Shown in pieces: positions 23,584 through 36,664 of a stretch of DNA of 64,000 nucleotides. The position numbers were made by a program, and so were the translations under genes. Below the pieces are notes generated by a model. That model worked only from the letters and a program-made list of their open reading frames with translations. It ran no database searches and was not told the DNA's origin. How positions within the stretch are numbered: the stretch's first letter is position 1; the number at the start of each line of letters is the position of its first letter. The stretch is from Medicago truncatula (lineage: Eukaryota; Streptophyta; Magnoliopsida; Fabales; Fabaceae): NCBI RefSeq assembly GCF_003473485.1, contig NC_053048.1, positions 24,793,255 through 24,857,254 on the forward strand. Reading direction: 5' to 3'.

Positions 23584-25528
23584 TTATAATCTAACACTCA
23601 CTCTCTTATAGTCTTATTACGTAAAATACATAGAAATCCCACCACTTTAAAAATGGATCCTACATCGAAAATAACATGAGATTAACATAACATATTAACA
23701 ATTACCTCCATTGGTTACTAAAAACTAACATTAGTCTATTAAAAAAAATATCAACCCCCATAATCAAAGGGCAGCAAAGAGGAGGAGCCTCACAAAAAAG
23801 TAATTACTTTAACTCTAACTCAAAAGCTCATTTATATGATATACTAACTAGCAAGCCTACTTCCCTTAATGATGACAGCCACAACCCTAAACTAATAAAA
23901 AAATTACAAAGGAATTTCTTTCGGCCATTATTAATTTGCACACTAGGATTATTCCTAAAGCATTAAGATTGTAATAATTGTTGCCATGATGATAACTATG
24001 ATGATGATGAATAACATACCTTTTCCACATGCTATTTAAGAGTTTAGTATCATGTTATGTTACACAACATTATAGAAAACTACAGTGCCTTCTAAAATGC
24101 TCAAGAGAGGTTCTATACACATATCAATGTTCTCAAATTCTAACCTATTGGTTGGATTGTACCGTCCGAGGAGACGACTCCGGCGACGGAGAGGAAGCAG
24201 CGTTCGGCTAGGGAACAAGCAGCGACGATGTTTCTGCCTTGGATCGCGTCGTGTTGTACAATGGGGTGTTATAGTTCCTTTTAGGATGTTGAAGAAAATC
24301 ATCATGGAAATTGTACCAAAGGGAAATTGGATTGAGGCTTATTGTTGGTCTCTACCACTTCTACGTCCTCAACTGTTTCCTCTTTGTTAATCACAAATAA
24401 TGGATTTCATTCCCCATGCACTATCTATCAAAATTGTGAAACCATAAAAAATATAGAACCACATGAATGAGTGTGTAAGTTCTTAAGTTGTAATTCAGAA
24501 CTTCCCATGTTTTATCGATCTGCTTGGAGAAATAACCCTATATACATTTTCTTTTGTAATCCATCATGTATAATTTACAAGAAAATCAAATTTCTCTATA
24601 CATTTGTGACTATGTTTTATTTCTTTCGTTTTCCTAACTTATAGTGTGTTCGGATGCACCTCGGACTTACATAGTAATATCACCGGTTTTCATATCTTGC
24701 ATCTCCATTAAACACAAAGTAAAAACCTCTTAAAAACATTTACATTGATCATAGAAGGTTCTACCTTCTTTTTTTGGTAGATAAAAGAAATGACAATAGC
24801 CACTGAAAACTCACATACACAAGTGGAGGACCTTGGTCACAAATCACAACGTCTAGCCTAACAATATCGGCATTTTTTGTCAGTTGAGTAAGAACTTGTG
24901 GATGAAGGTTCTGCCTTTAAAGACCAATTTAGCTCCTAATGGTCGGACAAATTTTTAAACACAAATAAAATCATTACTATAAATAGTTTTATTTTGTCGG
25001 GAATAACTATTAACTGTGGTTACTGATTTTTTTTATTTACATAGTACATTCACAGTGCTGGTCCTCTTTTTATTTCACATCTCTATGTCCTTTCTATTCC
25101 TCTTTGTTGTACACCACTCCCACACTAACAAGTATTGTTCTTTAGTTTAGACCCACCTATAATTTATGTTTATATTTATTTCATTCTAATGAATTAATTC
25201 AGACTTGAATTTAATTTGAGAAAATTGAATTACCATAAACATGAATTTGACATCAGTAAATTGAGATGACAATTTGAAACAAGAAAAACCATACAATACC
25301 ACTAACAAAAAACATTGACATATTAAGTTGTTCATGAACATTGGATACAGAGGGAGACCTTCCTAGCTACAAGACTAGACAATGTAACTGCAGGATATGA
25401 ATCTGGTCTATATGGGTCATGCAAGAGCTACAACAAAATGGTTCTACATAATTTACACAAAATACTGAAATACAGAACGTTTTAAATTAGCAACTCTAAG
25501 TTCATGCAGACCAAAATCTAGTCAGCGA
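23584..25528. other. intergenic; no gene recognised
   Basis: A GC-richer island at 24160-24260 gives open frames in several phases, but none shows a family motif. The right end (from about 25300) is probably the 3' UTR of the minus-strand HMCES-like gene. Confidence 0.4.
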
Positions 25529-28500
25529 TTACCTTTTTCCAAAGTAGGAAAATAAGGTTGGTTGTTTATCATCAGCAGTCTTGGCCTTTTCCTTTTTCTT
25601 TGCCGGGTTTGCACTCACCTGATCATTATTTGCTAAAGATGGCTTGGAATCAGATGAAATAGCATCATATTCGCGCTTGATGGCGAACCTATTAACATTT
25701 TGAGAAGGGGAAATGCCACTGGATTTTAAGTCGGTGTCGCCCTCCTCTGTCTTAGCTTCTTCACTGACGTCTTTCGTTTGTTCAGTCTTGACAGGTTCGT
25801 GACTTAGTATTTTATGCTCTGGCTTTGTGTCTTCAACTTCAGCTTCCTTTTTTGAAAAGAACTTAGAGATTGGAATGTACCCTTCTGTCTTTATTTGAAT
25901 CTGTCAAACATGAGATGATGCCAAGTAAAGGTTTTCAATATTAAGGGCAAAGTTCGGCATGATTCATTCATAAACATGTAAACATGTTGAGCAACTGCAA
26001 AGATAGATTTGATCTTCTCGATACCAACATTTAATTTAATGGCTATATGGTGAATTTAGTGTATAAGGTGAGTTATTGAACAGAGTAAATCTGTGAAGAG
26101 TTATTCATCGAGTAACTTGATCCCTCCAGACCATAAAATGTGACACTATCCCATCCGTATTTTTATGGCATGGGGTCAAATGCAACCTAACTAGCTTGGA
26201 CTTGGTTGGACTGGGTCTTAAGACTTCCCTAGTCAAAAATCTTATTTAAGATTGGAAGGGGGCGTGGGTGAAAGAACGTAGCACAAACTATCATAATATG
26301 AATAGTAAGATCCTACCAAAACAGCAAAATTATGTTTAAACATAAACGTGCATGCAAGTGCACACATGCACATACAACTAGGAATTAGGTTGTCAGTCAA
26401 AATAATATCCTGTATAAGATCAGGGGAGGTGAAAAAATCATAACACGTAGAAACGTAGCACGGATCAGAAGATAATACAAAAATGCTAAGGGATGGGCAG
26501 CAACTATCATACCTCCTTTATACACTCAGGTCCGTCGAATGACGGCTTGCCCATAGCAGGTGTTACAGGGTACCACACCTGAGATTAAAATATTGGCAAA
26601 AACTATGAACACAGAATCATACTAGTAAAGTTTTAATTTCAAAGCATTTAAAAAAACAAGGAAGTTCCACCCTAATGAAGAAAATAGAAATTCAGTCTTA
26701 AGTTATTATTACTACAAAGCTTATACCAAATCAGATTCTTCGTATGGCTTCATCACACTCTTAAAACTGGAAGCACTGCTTAACCAGGTATCAGTTGTAT
26801 CCTTGTCTCCCAAAATAACCGGCATCCTGTCTAAAGACACACATTTGAAGTACAAATTTAGATACTTTAACACATGGTCATTCTTAATTGGCAAAAGCCA
26901 AAGAGGGCTACACAACTCCCCTAGGTAGGTAGGTTTATATTCCAACAGATCACGAGAATCTCATGCATGTAAACATCAAACTCATTAACCAAAGAAAAAA
27001 AACTTGATTCCACTTTCCACAGAGGTCATTATTTAGTTATATATCAATGTACATATTCAGGACAGTTTAATGTTAAAATTCAAACAAGTAAACTTCAATA
27101 TTGTTTTCAGAGTTAATAATATCAACCTGAAAATTAGTTGACATGTCAACATTTAGGAATGCATGACTCACCATGAAGCCACTTAAATGCTGAAGAGGAC
27201 GAGGTTGTAACAATAGTAAATGTGTAGAGAATTTCACCTGCAGTTAAGAATATTTTTCATTAAAATTAAGAATTGTATAGATTAGCATGACCTTTCATTC
27301 TGAATAAAATCCATTCTCAAAATCTTTCTGTAGAAATTCTTACCTTCAGAATTTTGCCACGAGTCATAAAGAGCAGCAAAGACAAGAGGTCTTCCATCTT
27401 TGAAGTGAATATAGTAAGGCTGTTTCTTTGAACCGTCTTTTTTCCACTCATAAAATCTTAAACACATACTTAAAATAATTAATTCAAAAAACAGAACTTA
27501 AAGCCACTAATAAGAATACAACGGACGTATATAGGCAAAACATTAGGAAGCTTAGACACCCTAGAAAAGGAAAAAATCTTGCTAAAAGGAATATGTTAAA
27601 CCATAATTGACAGAAATATTGTCATAATATTGATAAGAATAACAAACTGAATATGAAAAGGTTTACTCCCAGAATAATGGTTGTCATGTTAGCATGGAAT
27701 TTTCCTATTCTCAATGAAGAATCCACCCTAACTCAGACAAACGACTATGTACATAACAGAAAAATGACACACAAATTGCATTGTTAAAAGCGATCAGAAC
27801 TAATTTTGAAGATGAATGACAAAAACAGCTCTAACATAGACCCAGCCAAATCTTCAACCGCGCATGCAAGCATTTTCATGTATATAAATTCAGCACGAAT
27901 ATCCAAACATAAGTGGAATGCACTCCTATACCATAATTAGTGAAGTCTAATTAATCATTTGGAAATAGAAATGCATTGCAATACCATAATAATGGAGAAA
28001 ACATTAGTGGATTAGAGACAAACTCAATCAACAAGAAGACATTTTCAATGCTAAAGCAAAACCATGAGAGAAGAAGAAGAGTGAAAATATTAAAATTAAT
28101 GCAATACATACCCTTCTACTGCAACAAGACACCGGTTTTTAGGAAGCAGGCGACGAAATGAAGCCTTTTCATCTATGGATTCAGATCGAGCATTAAACTG
28201 CAGAACATAACTGACATCATATCAGACTAAATATTTCATAAGAAAGGGCTAAATTTAAATACAGTAGAAACATTGCAGACAAAATATGTAATCTGGTTTA
28301 AATACGTTTTTAGTCCACAATTTTCTACTTGGTCCTCCATTTTCAATTGTTTCCACATAACCGTACCTCCATTCGTGCTCCACCAAATTTCATGGTTAAG
28401 TGGAGATGTGACATACAATCCGAGATACAATTTGCCAACAAAAACATAATCAAGGGGCCTTGGGCTGTTGGTCAATGTAAAAATGCATCTAGTTAACTTC

Positions 28501-30537
28501 TTATTTCAGCTTCTTACTAAGATAAAAAAATTAACCATAAAGTAATTACGTATTACCAAGATTACCTATTCGAACACTATCATATACTGTATTCATGTAT
28601 CTAATCAGAAATTTTAGTTAAGTTATGCCACTGGTTTTCATTCTTCAAGCTCACCATCACCAAAGGAAAATGATGGTAACAACAAAATCTATCACTAAGA
28701 CCTGTTTTCACTAGGTGAGTGAGGTTATATAGATAAACGGATGCAATAGTATTATACGAAAATTGCACATGCACGGTCAGTAAAAACTAGTTTTACACAA
28801 TTAAAAAGTGCACTTATGCGTGTAATGTAATTAGTTCTCATTGAATGTCGATGTAAAACTAATAATTTACACCGACAATACATCCCTGTTAAACTCTAGA
28901 GAAAATGGGATAGGTATTGTTGATGTAAACTAGTTTTACCCTGATGTCTAATGATAATACAATATGAGTGTAATTAGTATGTTTTGTCAATGTACCATTA
29001 TTTTGCACATGCATCAAATGATGTGTTGTCATGTCAATTAATGAATATGACAAGTCATGTGTTTTCATGTTCATTAATTAATGTGGTAACACATCATTGG
29101 ATGCATGTGTAATGTGTAAAATAATTATACACTGACAGAGTATACTAATTAAATTCATACAATATTTTACGGTTATTTTAAAATGTGGTCACATCACACA
29201 GTGAATTTATGTGGTAAAATAATTAGTTCTTGCTAAAAAAAACATAATTAGTTCTTATTGGTTTCCTAACATGTATCAAATCATAAGTTATAGTTAAGTT
29301 CTGTTGCTGGTCTTCATTCTTTAAGCTATCATCACCAAAGAAAAAGGACAGTAACAACAAAAGCTATCGCTAACTCTTTTTTTTTCAACAACAGGTGAGT
29401 AAGGGCTTCATGAATAAAAGGATGCGATAATATTATAAAAAAAATGCAACTTGCTGCGATTTCGGCGTAAACCAGTTTTACACAGACGTCCAATGAGAAT
29501 CCAATATTTTGCAAATACTTTTAAATTGTGGTTACATAGTGAACTTCTCAGGATAATATGATGAGTTCTCATTGAATGTCGGTGTAAAACTAATTTAAAC
29601 TGATAATACATCTCCATTAAACTCTCAAGAAAATGGGATGTGTTGTTGATGTAAACTAGTTTTACATTAACGTCTAATGACAATCCAATATTATACAGTT
29701 ATTTTTAAAAGGAAGTTATAAAGTGAACTTATATGGTCATATAAGTTCTCTTGAATGTTAGTATAAAACTAAACTAAATCGATAGTGCATCTAATTAAAC
29801 TCTAATATTTTTTTGAAGAAACCAAACTATCCCACATAAATTGAAACCGCGGGAATTGAACGTGAGACCTTGACAGGAGTACACCCTAAGGTCCCAAACC
29901 ATAACCATCCATCAGGTCAAAACCAAATGGGTTATTATAAAACTAAAGTATAGTGCATCTAATTAAACTCTAATATTTTTGTGAAGAAACCAAACTAGCC
30001 CACATAGATTGATACCGTGGAAATCGAACGTGAGACTTGACAGGAGTACACTCTAAGGTCCCAAACCAATGCCATCAGGTGAAAACCAAATGGGTTATTA
30101 AACTTTAATATTATATCATGAATCATGTCTATTGAGTATTGACACCAAAGAAGAGAGAAAAGGAAAAAGAATGGAATGAATCAAGTTTACCATCTTGTAG
30201 TGATCAGGTTTGTCTGTTTTTTTAGTGAAACTAGGGATTAAACCCCATTTCATACAATGAACAACATGGCCATCACTCTCAGCAGATGCATTATCTTCTC
30301 TACGAACAACAGGAATATTGAATCCCGGCGACACATTATTCGACGGTCTATACCTTTACACAAAATCAAATTCACACATTCTATCAGTTTCCACATTCAA
30401 CAATGAAGATAAAATTGAAGATTGAAGAATATAGTAATTTACCGGTCGATATGGAGAAGACGAGAAGGGGCGGTGGTGCGGTGGCAGGCCCTTGGGACGT
30501 CGTCGGCTCTAAGACTGCAACGAGTTCTACCACACAT
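25529..30537 (-). CDS. HMCES: HMCES-like SRAP-domain protein (abasic-site shield), 8 exons
   Basis: Exons on the minus strand: 30443-30537, 30191-30353, 28112-28197, 27344-27456, 27172-27237, 26727-26830, 26513-26578 and 25529-25900. All have GT-AG introns; together they are 1065 nt, 354 aa. The SRAP domain fills residues 2-220. Known catalytic positions are all present: Cys2 after the initiator Met (MCGRTRC), Asn88 in FNARSE, Glu118 in GFYEW, and His174 in WLHDRMPVIL. In the family the N-terminal Cys forms a covalent thiazolidine link with abasic sites in single-stranded DNA, protecting replication forks. The C-terminal 130 residues are polar and Lys/Glu/Ser-rich, ending QPTLFSYFGKR: residues 344-351 fit a PCNA-binding PIP box. 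The gene appears intact. Confidence 0.95.
28780..29790. repeat. MITE-like repeat cluster in HMCES intron 2
   Basis: Several copies of a TGTAAAACTA / TAGTTTTACA-bearing repeat occur. Two longer segments, about 28845-28985 and 29565-29700, share AATGTCGGTGTAAAACTAAT, AAAATGGGAT and GTAAACTAGTTTTAC in the same order. Complementary copies of the core suggest foldback elements. No coding content. Confidence 0.6.
29806..29933 (-). mobile_element. tRNA-derived SINE, copy a, in HMCES intron 2
   Basis: Read on the minus strand it starts AACCCATTTGG and carries an A-box-like TGACCTGATGG and a B-box-like GTTCAATTCC. It ends AGTTTGGTTTCTTCAAAAAAA. This is the same layout as the SINE at 33900-34022, diverged. 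Confidence 0.75.
29974..30096 (-). mobile_element. tRNA-derived SINE, copy b (tandem duplicate of copy a)
   Basis: It is nearly the same as copy a, including the left flank TAGTGCATCTAATTAAACTC, so the pair arose by tandem duplication of SINE plus flank rather than by two insertions. Confidence 0.75.
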
Positions 30538-31170
30538 TTCTTCTTCCTCTCTCTCTCTCCGATTTTGATGGGTTTTTTAGTTTCCCGAGGCGGGAAGGGA
30601 AAATATTTCACAGAAAAGGAAAGAAAGGAAACTAGTACAAAAAAGGACTTCAAGACCCAAAATAGTCACTTAAAAAAATAAAAACACTAATAACATTTCT
30701 CTAAGAAAAGCAAAGCCAACGTGATGAGGGGTGTATCCAAAAAAAATGGTTGTTTTCATTGAGGATGAGAGGTGTATCCAAATTAAAACCATAAACCGTA
30801 AAAAAAATCGAAAAATTGCACAAAATCGAATAATATTGAATGACATTTTATAAAAATTGTTAGGATTGGATCAAATTTTGGATTAAATTTTCAAAATCAA
30901 ACCGCATACATATATTTTAATATATATTTCCATTTTTATAAGTATAATACTACATATATTATAATACCTTTATTTTCTTTTTAATTCTTTTAATACTACA
31001 TATAAGTTTAATTTAATCAATTTTATTTCTATTTCATATGTTTCAAAGATAATCAATCATTTTTATTTTATACTATTAATTTTTTTTATAAATCATATGT
31101 TATATTCCGTATCAAACCTATTATTTTATCCATCTTTTTTTTTTCTTTTTATTTCTCTCTTTTATTTATT
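30538..31170. other. upstream region of the HMCES-like gene
   Basis: The 5' leader of the minus-strand gene should lie just right of 30537; pyrimidine-rich CTCTCTCTC is present at 30548-30560 on the plus strand. A short direct repeat GAGGGGTGTATCCAAA-like lies at about 30727 and 30769. Otherwise AT-rich. Confidence 0.4.
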
Positions 31171-32527
31171 TTTTAGTCTTTTTGTTGATGACAAAAGGGG
31201 AGTAAGATATAGTACATTTAGGCTCTAAGTCCACTAAATTAAAATTAAAACTAATTTAGGGAGAACTTTCTTCTCATCTCTTAGTCTCTGGATTTCATGT
31301 GAAGTATTTCTGAGTGACGTTTTTAATGATTAAAATGAATTTAATTAACTTGGATAGAACTCAGGGGGAACTTACAAACCTCACCTTAAGAACTATCAAA
31401 CTCAGGGGGAGCTTACAAACCTCAGACCCTAAAGTCAACTTGTTAATTAGATTAACAACAATTGACTATTAATACTAGTGTTTGTCATCATAAAAAAGGA
31501 GGAGATTGTTGGAACAAAATGTGTTTAACATTGCCACCTTAAGTTTTGATGATAACAAGGTATTAAAAAAGTCAATTGGATATGCTAATATTTGTTCAAG
31601 TGTTCAGGACCATAGACTAAAATTTATAAGTCTTGAAACAAAGTATTGGTTCTAAAAGAACAAAAGAGAGCAATGGAAATATAGAAATGAAGCTTATGTT
31701 GCAACTCTGAAGACCATCAGAGTCTGACGTCATCCAGAGTCTGAAGTTCATCAGAGTCTGAAGTCAAGAAGCTGGAGTTAGTTACAGTTGGTTATCTTGA
31801 AGACACATGATTGTAGAAGGAATAGAAGCTTGAAGCAACAACTATTTCAGAGGAATTAGAAGGCATTAGATGCTTATCCACTAAAAAGCGCAGGAAAGGA
31901 CAATAGTACAATTGTACAACCACTATTCCACTATCATGGTTGCACGTAGTACTACTACATTTGTGTCTACGCTGGTCAATTCTCCAAACAAGGAATGGAT
32001 TTCAAATTATTCCCTCCTAGGACATTAACCAAATCAAGCAACAGATCACTAGTGATTTGATCAAGCTTCAGTAACGACTCTTTTATATGCTGGCATCCTC
32101 TCAACGTCTCTTTCATACTTCTATATAAAGGAGTAAAGACTTATAGAATCTAAGAGACTCAACAACGTTTTGATAGTGCCAAAACCCTGCTGAAATTGTT
32201 GTGCATCATAAACTTAGAATTTCTTATAAACTTTCATATCTTAGAAATTCTAGAGTCTTAAGTGTTTTATCTGATTTGTATTGTGAACACCACTGATTGT
32301 ATATCAAGTGTTCAAATCAAACATCTTTCTGTGTAATTTTGTTTGTTTAGAAGCCTCTAGATTTTGTGGTTGAGCATCGAAAATATCTTGCTTGTGTGCT
32401 TGAGTAATTTAAGTCTTTTACTTGTGTGCTTGAGAATTTGTAATCAGATATTAATTTTAGTGAACTCTCCTTGGAAGGGCAAGGGGGACAGGACCACTTC
32501 CGAATTGGGAAAGGAACATGTATAATT

Positions 32528-32590
<63 letters not shown>

Positions 32591-32721
32591 TATCCGCTAC
32601 ATTAGACTCAGAACGTTGTTCTAGAATCTAAACTCTATCAGACTCTGGATTTGGACCTAGTTTGAAAAGAAGAAAAAGTTAACACAATTCAACCCATCTC
32701 CTTGTGTTTTTCTCACCTTCA
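31170..32721 (+). mobile_element. SIRE/Maximus-like copia element, 3' end and LTR
   Basis: A polypurine tract (AAAAAAGGAGGAGAT) ends at 31506, directly before TGTTGGAACAAAATG at 31507, the usual PPT-LTR junction on the plus strand. Before it are typical SIRE 3' UTR features (GATGACAAAAGGGGAGTAAG and repeated ACTCAGGGGGA). The LTR contains TTTTGATGATAACAA near its start and a (CT)n tract at 32530-32588, and probably ends in CACCTTCA near 32721. No integrase, RT or gag is left, so the element is 5'-truncated. Confidence 0.75.
32530..32588. repeat. (CT)n microsatellite within the SIRE-like LTR
   Basis: An uninterrupted CT dinucleotide run of about 29 units. Confidence 0.97.
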
Positions 32722-33499
32722 GTGCATGCATAATTTTATTCATTTTTCTGGGTTTAGCCCAAACTCAATTATAAATCTCCACTATAAATACTAGCATTCC
32801 TCATTCAAAATTTCTCGTTCAGAACTGTGGCAGTTCAAGAGAAAGGCTACTTTGGACCTTCGGGAGAGAATTTATCTTCTATTTGATTTTATAGGGTATG
32901 TTTTTATCTTTAGTAATTTGTTTTTAGTTACCATGTGTAACTAATTATTTTTAGGTTAGAGTTCTAAGATAAACCTCTGTTTATATTTGTTGGATATTTA
33001 TTTAATTTAATGTCGTTTATATTTTATTTATTCTTTTGTTCGCTATTAAGTTTTATTAGGAAGTAGTTTATTTCTGTGATAGGTGCAACCCTAAATTATG
33101 TACTTAGGTTGTGACATGGCCTATTATTGCTATCATTAACTAGATGCTTATATCTTGACAATTATACCCTTTTACTGATAACTATCTGTCTAGGAAATAA
33201 GTGATTATTAACTACCCAAAGATACTATAGGAATTGTTGACCCGACGTAGGTGCTTAGTGGCTAAAAGCTATTAAGACTGGGTGGTGTAACAACCCGATT
33301 TTTGCTATATTTATTTTATTTTTTTATTATATATGTTTATATGTGCTTGTATGTGATTATTTGCCTATGTGTGTATTTTGGTTGGGATTGGTAGATTTTG
33401 GCGTTAGAAGGGTATTTTAGTCATTTTGTGAGCAAGGGTAAATTAGTAATTTTACTGTGAGGATTAATTGTAGTGTTTTAGTGGCCGGAATTATTTTTA

Positions 33500-33812
33500 G
33501 GCTTAATTGCACTTTTGGACCCCTATGTTTCCAAAAGTTGCGATTATGGACCCCTAACTAATTTAAATACAAAACAGTCCCATATGTTTTGATTCTTTGG
33601 CAGTTTTGGACCCTCAGTCCATTGTTGACTCGGTCAACGCTGATGTGGCACCCTAAGTAAGGTGCCACGTGTCAATTTTTTTTTTTTTTTTGCCTTGGGG
33701 GTCTAAAACTGGCAAAGAATCAAAACATAGGGGGCTGTTTTGTATTTAAATTAGTTAGGGATCCATAACCGCAACTTTTGCAAAGATAGGGGTCCAAAAG
33801 TGCAATTAAGCC
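33500..33812. mobile_element. Mutator-like MITE, 313 bp, 9-bp TSD
   Basis: Long inverted ends (about 115 bp): left GGCTTAATTGCACTTTTGG, right the complement of the same 19 bases. The duplication TTATTTTTA (9 bp, perfect) lies at 33491-33499 and 33813-33821. Only noncoding sequence lies between the arms. It is inserted in the solo LTR 33286-36504. Confidence 0.95.
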
Positions 33813-33899
33813 TTATTTTTACTAAGTTACCAATGAGTGAGGTAATTAATTAAGAGCCAGTAACTATTCGTTATTTTTATCCTTTAAGTGAGTAGAAAA

Positions 33900-34022
33900 T
33901 AACCCACTTGGGTTGGCCTAGTGGTATAGGCTTGAGATTTGGGAGTGTGCTCCTCCTCAAGGTCTCAGGTTTGATTCTCTCTAGTACCAATTTGAGGGGT
34001 TAGTTTAGCTTCTTCAAAAAAA
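33900..34022 (+). mobile_element. tRNA-derived SINE, 123 bp, 14-bp TSD
   Basis: A box TGGCCTAGTGGT and B box GGTTTGATTCTC are spaced as in a tRNA promoter. The 3' end is TTAGCTTCTTC followed by an A-run. Flanked by AAGTGAGTAGAAAA at 33886-33899 and 34023-34036 (perfect). It would be transcribed by Pol III and mobilised by a LINE. Confidence 0.93.
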
Positions 34023-36664
34023 AAGTGAGTAGAAAACTTGGTGAATTAGTTATTGTGTGCTTTGAGCCCATTAAGACAATTGAGGGTTGAGCCCATTTAT
34101 TGAGAGCCTCTATAAACTCTAGACTTTAGAGAAATTAGGTCATTCACACATTTCACAAACTTTTGTGGGAGGTAGAGAGAGAAAGAGCAAGAACAAGGGT
34201 TAGAGAGTAGAAGCTTGAGAGAAGAAGAAAAGGGTAGAGATTCAAGAGGTTGGAGCAAAAGTGAAGCCAAGGCTAGGATTATGCTCAATTGAGGTAAAGG
34301 GGATAGTGTACGTTCATAACTTAAGCTAAAAACCTTTTTTCTACTTAATTCTATAAATGCTTATTTCATTAATTGTGTTTTTTGTGAATTTAAGTGGTGA
34401 ATTTCGTGTTCCTACTTTGACACTACTTTTGGGTATGTGAAATTGATGCTAAACATGTTGTTGTTGATTTTACATCTTTGAATTGTGATTATATGAAACT
34501 TTGTTGATTTTTGCTCAAATTGGTGTAAAATGGTGTTGTTGTGTTAATTGTTGATGAATCTATGCTTAAATGATGTTGTGGTGTTATTTTGAATTATCAA
34601 TGGGCGTTCTAATTTGGGAAGTTGTGGGTTGAATTGTGGAGTTGTGTTAAGTTTGTGTGTGATGGGCTAAAATGAACTTTTGATTAATGAATTTCTGTTT
34701 TTATACTAAGGTTATGTTAGTCGATTCGTTTGGGAGAAAACGGGAATTTCGTGTGACTAATCGACGTTTAAGCGTTTTTGAAATTAAGTGATTATGTTAG
34801 GTTTTGGAAATATGTTTTGGGATGGTTGAAACTTGAATTTCTCTGTAGAATATGATAAAGCTAAGTGAGCGCGTAGGCGAAAACGGATTAACGATTTGAA
34901 TTTTACGCGCGAAATGGCGAACGTCGAAAAATCGGATTTTATGTCTACATAACGAGCACAACCGTGCGTGCTAGGGGCACAGACTGTGCGTATGGCTCGA
35001 CATTGAGCCGCACGATCGTGCCTGCTGTACAGGTGTCCGAAAACTCGATTTTTAGCGTTTTGACGACTTTTAAATCATGCCTATGAGTTCGTAACACCTG
35101 ACCCTATTCAATCAAAGTACAATTAAGCTTATAAGAATGTTATAGCGTGGTTCTATCTTGATTTACATTTGGTTTTCTTTTATAAGTGAATTAACTTTGT
35201 TTTTGGGCCGAAAATTGTCCAGTTGGCGTTTTAAATCACAATTGGCCGATAAGACGAACATGTATATGCAACTGCACATTAAAGTGATTATTGTATATGC
35301 ATAGTTGAGGCAAATGAGTTGGTCTTCCTTGTTTCTTTAGAGTTAACCGAAAAATTGGGATTTTTACCGAAATATACACACCTTGTCGGAAATGATTTTT
35401 AAGACCGAATAACTTGCAAGTCTCTTTGCGAATACGTTAATATGACTTTATGAGGATGAATGAATGATTGATAGTTTTTGAACATGATGTTTACCATGGT
35501 GTGTTATATAATTCTTTTACTTGAATTATGAGAAAATAGGCGAAGTCGTTGTTTTATGATGATGATTGTTAAATAATGATTTGATAATGATAATGTTGAT
35601 GTTGATTAATGAATATGCCAAATGTTGATTGTTGATGGTGATTTTATACATTCTAATTTTGATGTGATTGGTGATTGATGCATGTATACATGTATATAGC
35701 CGTTGACTTGTTGTGAATGTACATATGCATGGTTGATTGAGTCATATGTTCATTCATCATATGTCGTGTCAGATGTTTACATCCATATTGCCGTTGACCG
35801 GATACATGTATCCATATAGCCGTTGATTATAGCCGTTGATTGTGATGTGATGTTTGCATCATGAGGTGACGACCTTGGAGGAAAATCGTACGACATGCAT
35901 ATAGGAGTCGTGTCTAGGCGCATTGTATGATTGACATGAGTCTTAATTGCTTATGTGCTTGGTGATTGATGAATTGTATACTTGTGATAACATGATTTTA
36001 TATGTGATGATGAATGATGTGGATGTTGAACTATTATTTTTTTTATTCATTTGGAAGTTTAAAATGATGAAAACATTTTCAATTGATTATGTTTATTTAT
36101 GAAATGTGAACTAACTCCCCTAGTGGTCGTTTGGTTGACCGCCTTACTATATTTAAATATGGTGTAGACGGCGTGTATGATTAACTTATCTTTGCTTGGT
36201 GAATTGATGGAGGCTAAATTTGGAGCTACCTCGTTTATCTGCTTTGGAGTCTTAGATTAGGGCTCTGATTAGGATGTCGGTTTCCTTTTATTTTGATGTT
36301 GACTCTGTGGTTGAGATTTATATGACGATGTATTTATGATGCTTATGACATGGCTATTTGGAGATGTATGCTATTTATCCCTACGACGTTTTTGAGAAAT
36401 ATTTCATGCATGTTGTTTGAGTTTTATTGAAGACGTGACGTCTATTTCTTGAATATTTGTATTATTCGCGTGTTTTATCGCTTTGATAGAAGTAGGGCGT
36501 TACAGGTGGTACCCTACCGAACCTAGGAATTAACTGGTTAGTAATTAGGGAAACAAGTGCCTAACTGAAGGAAATATGTTGTAACCTAATAGAACCATAC
36601 TCTTGAAACCCTTAGTAAGGTGGACGTAGAATAGAGCTGTCCGTTTGTAGAACTATATACTAAG

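Larger units (their letters stand above)
33286..36504 (+). mobile_element. solo LTR (gypsy-like), 3219 bp, TSD GGTGG
   Basis: It begins TGTAACAACCCGATTTTTG and ends AGGGCGTTACA, with a perfect 5-bp duplication GGTGG at 33281-33285 and 36505-36509. A TATA box (CTCTATAAACTC) near 34108 with a purine-rich leader indicates plus orientation. It contains a MULE MITE (33500-33812) and a SINE (33900-34022). No gag or pol is present, so it is a solo LTR left by LTR-LTR recombination, or possibly a single large non-coding element. Confidence 0.88.

Noticed and set aside
24029-24390. Arg-rich open frames on both strands
   Set aside because: They overlap in several phases over a GC-richer island, and none has recognisable domains or a conserved start.
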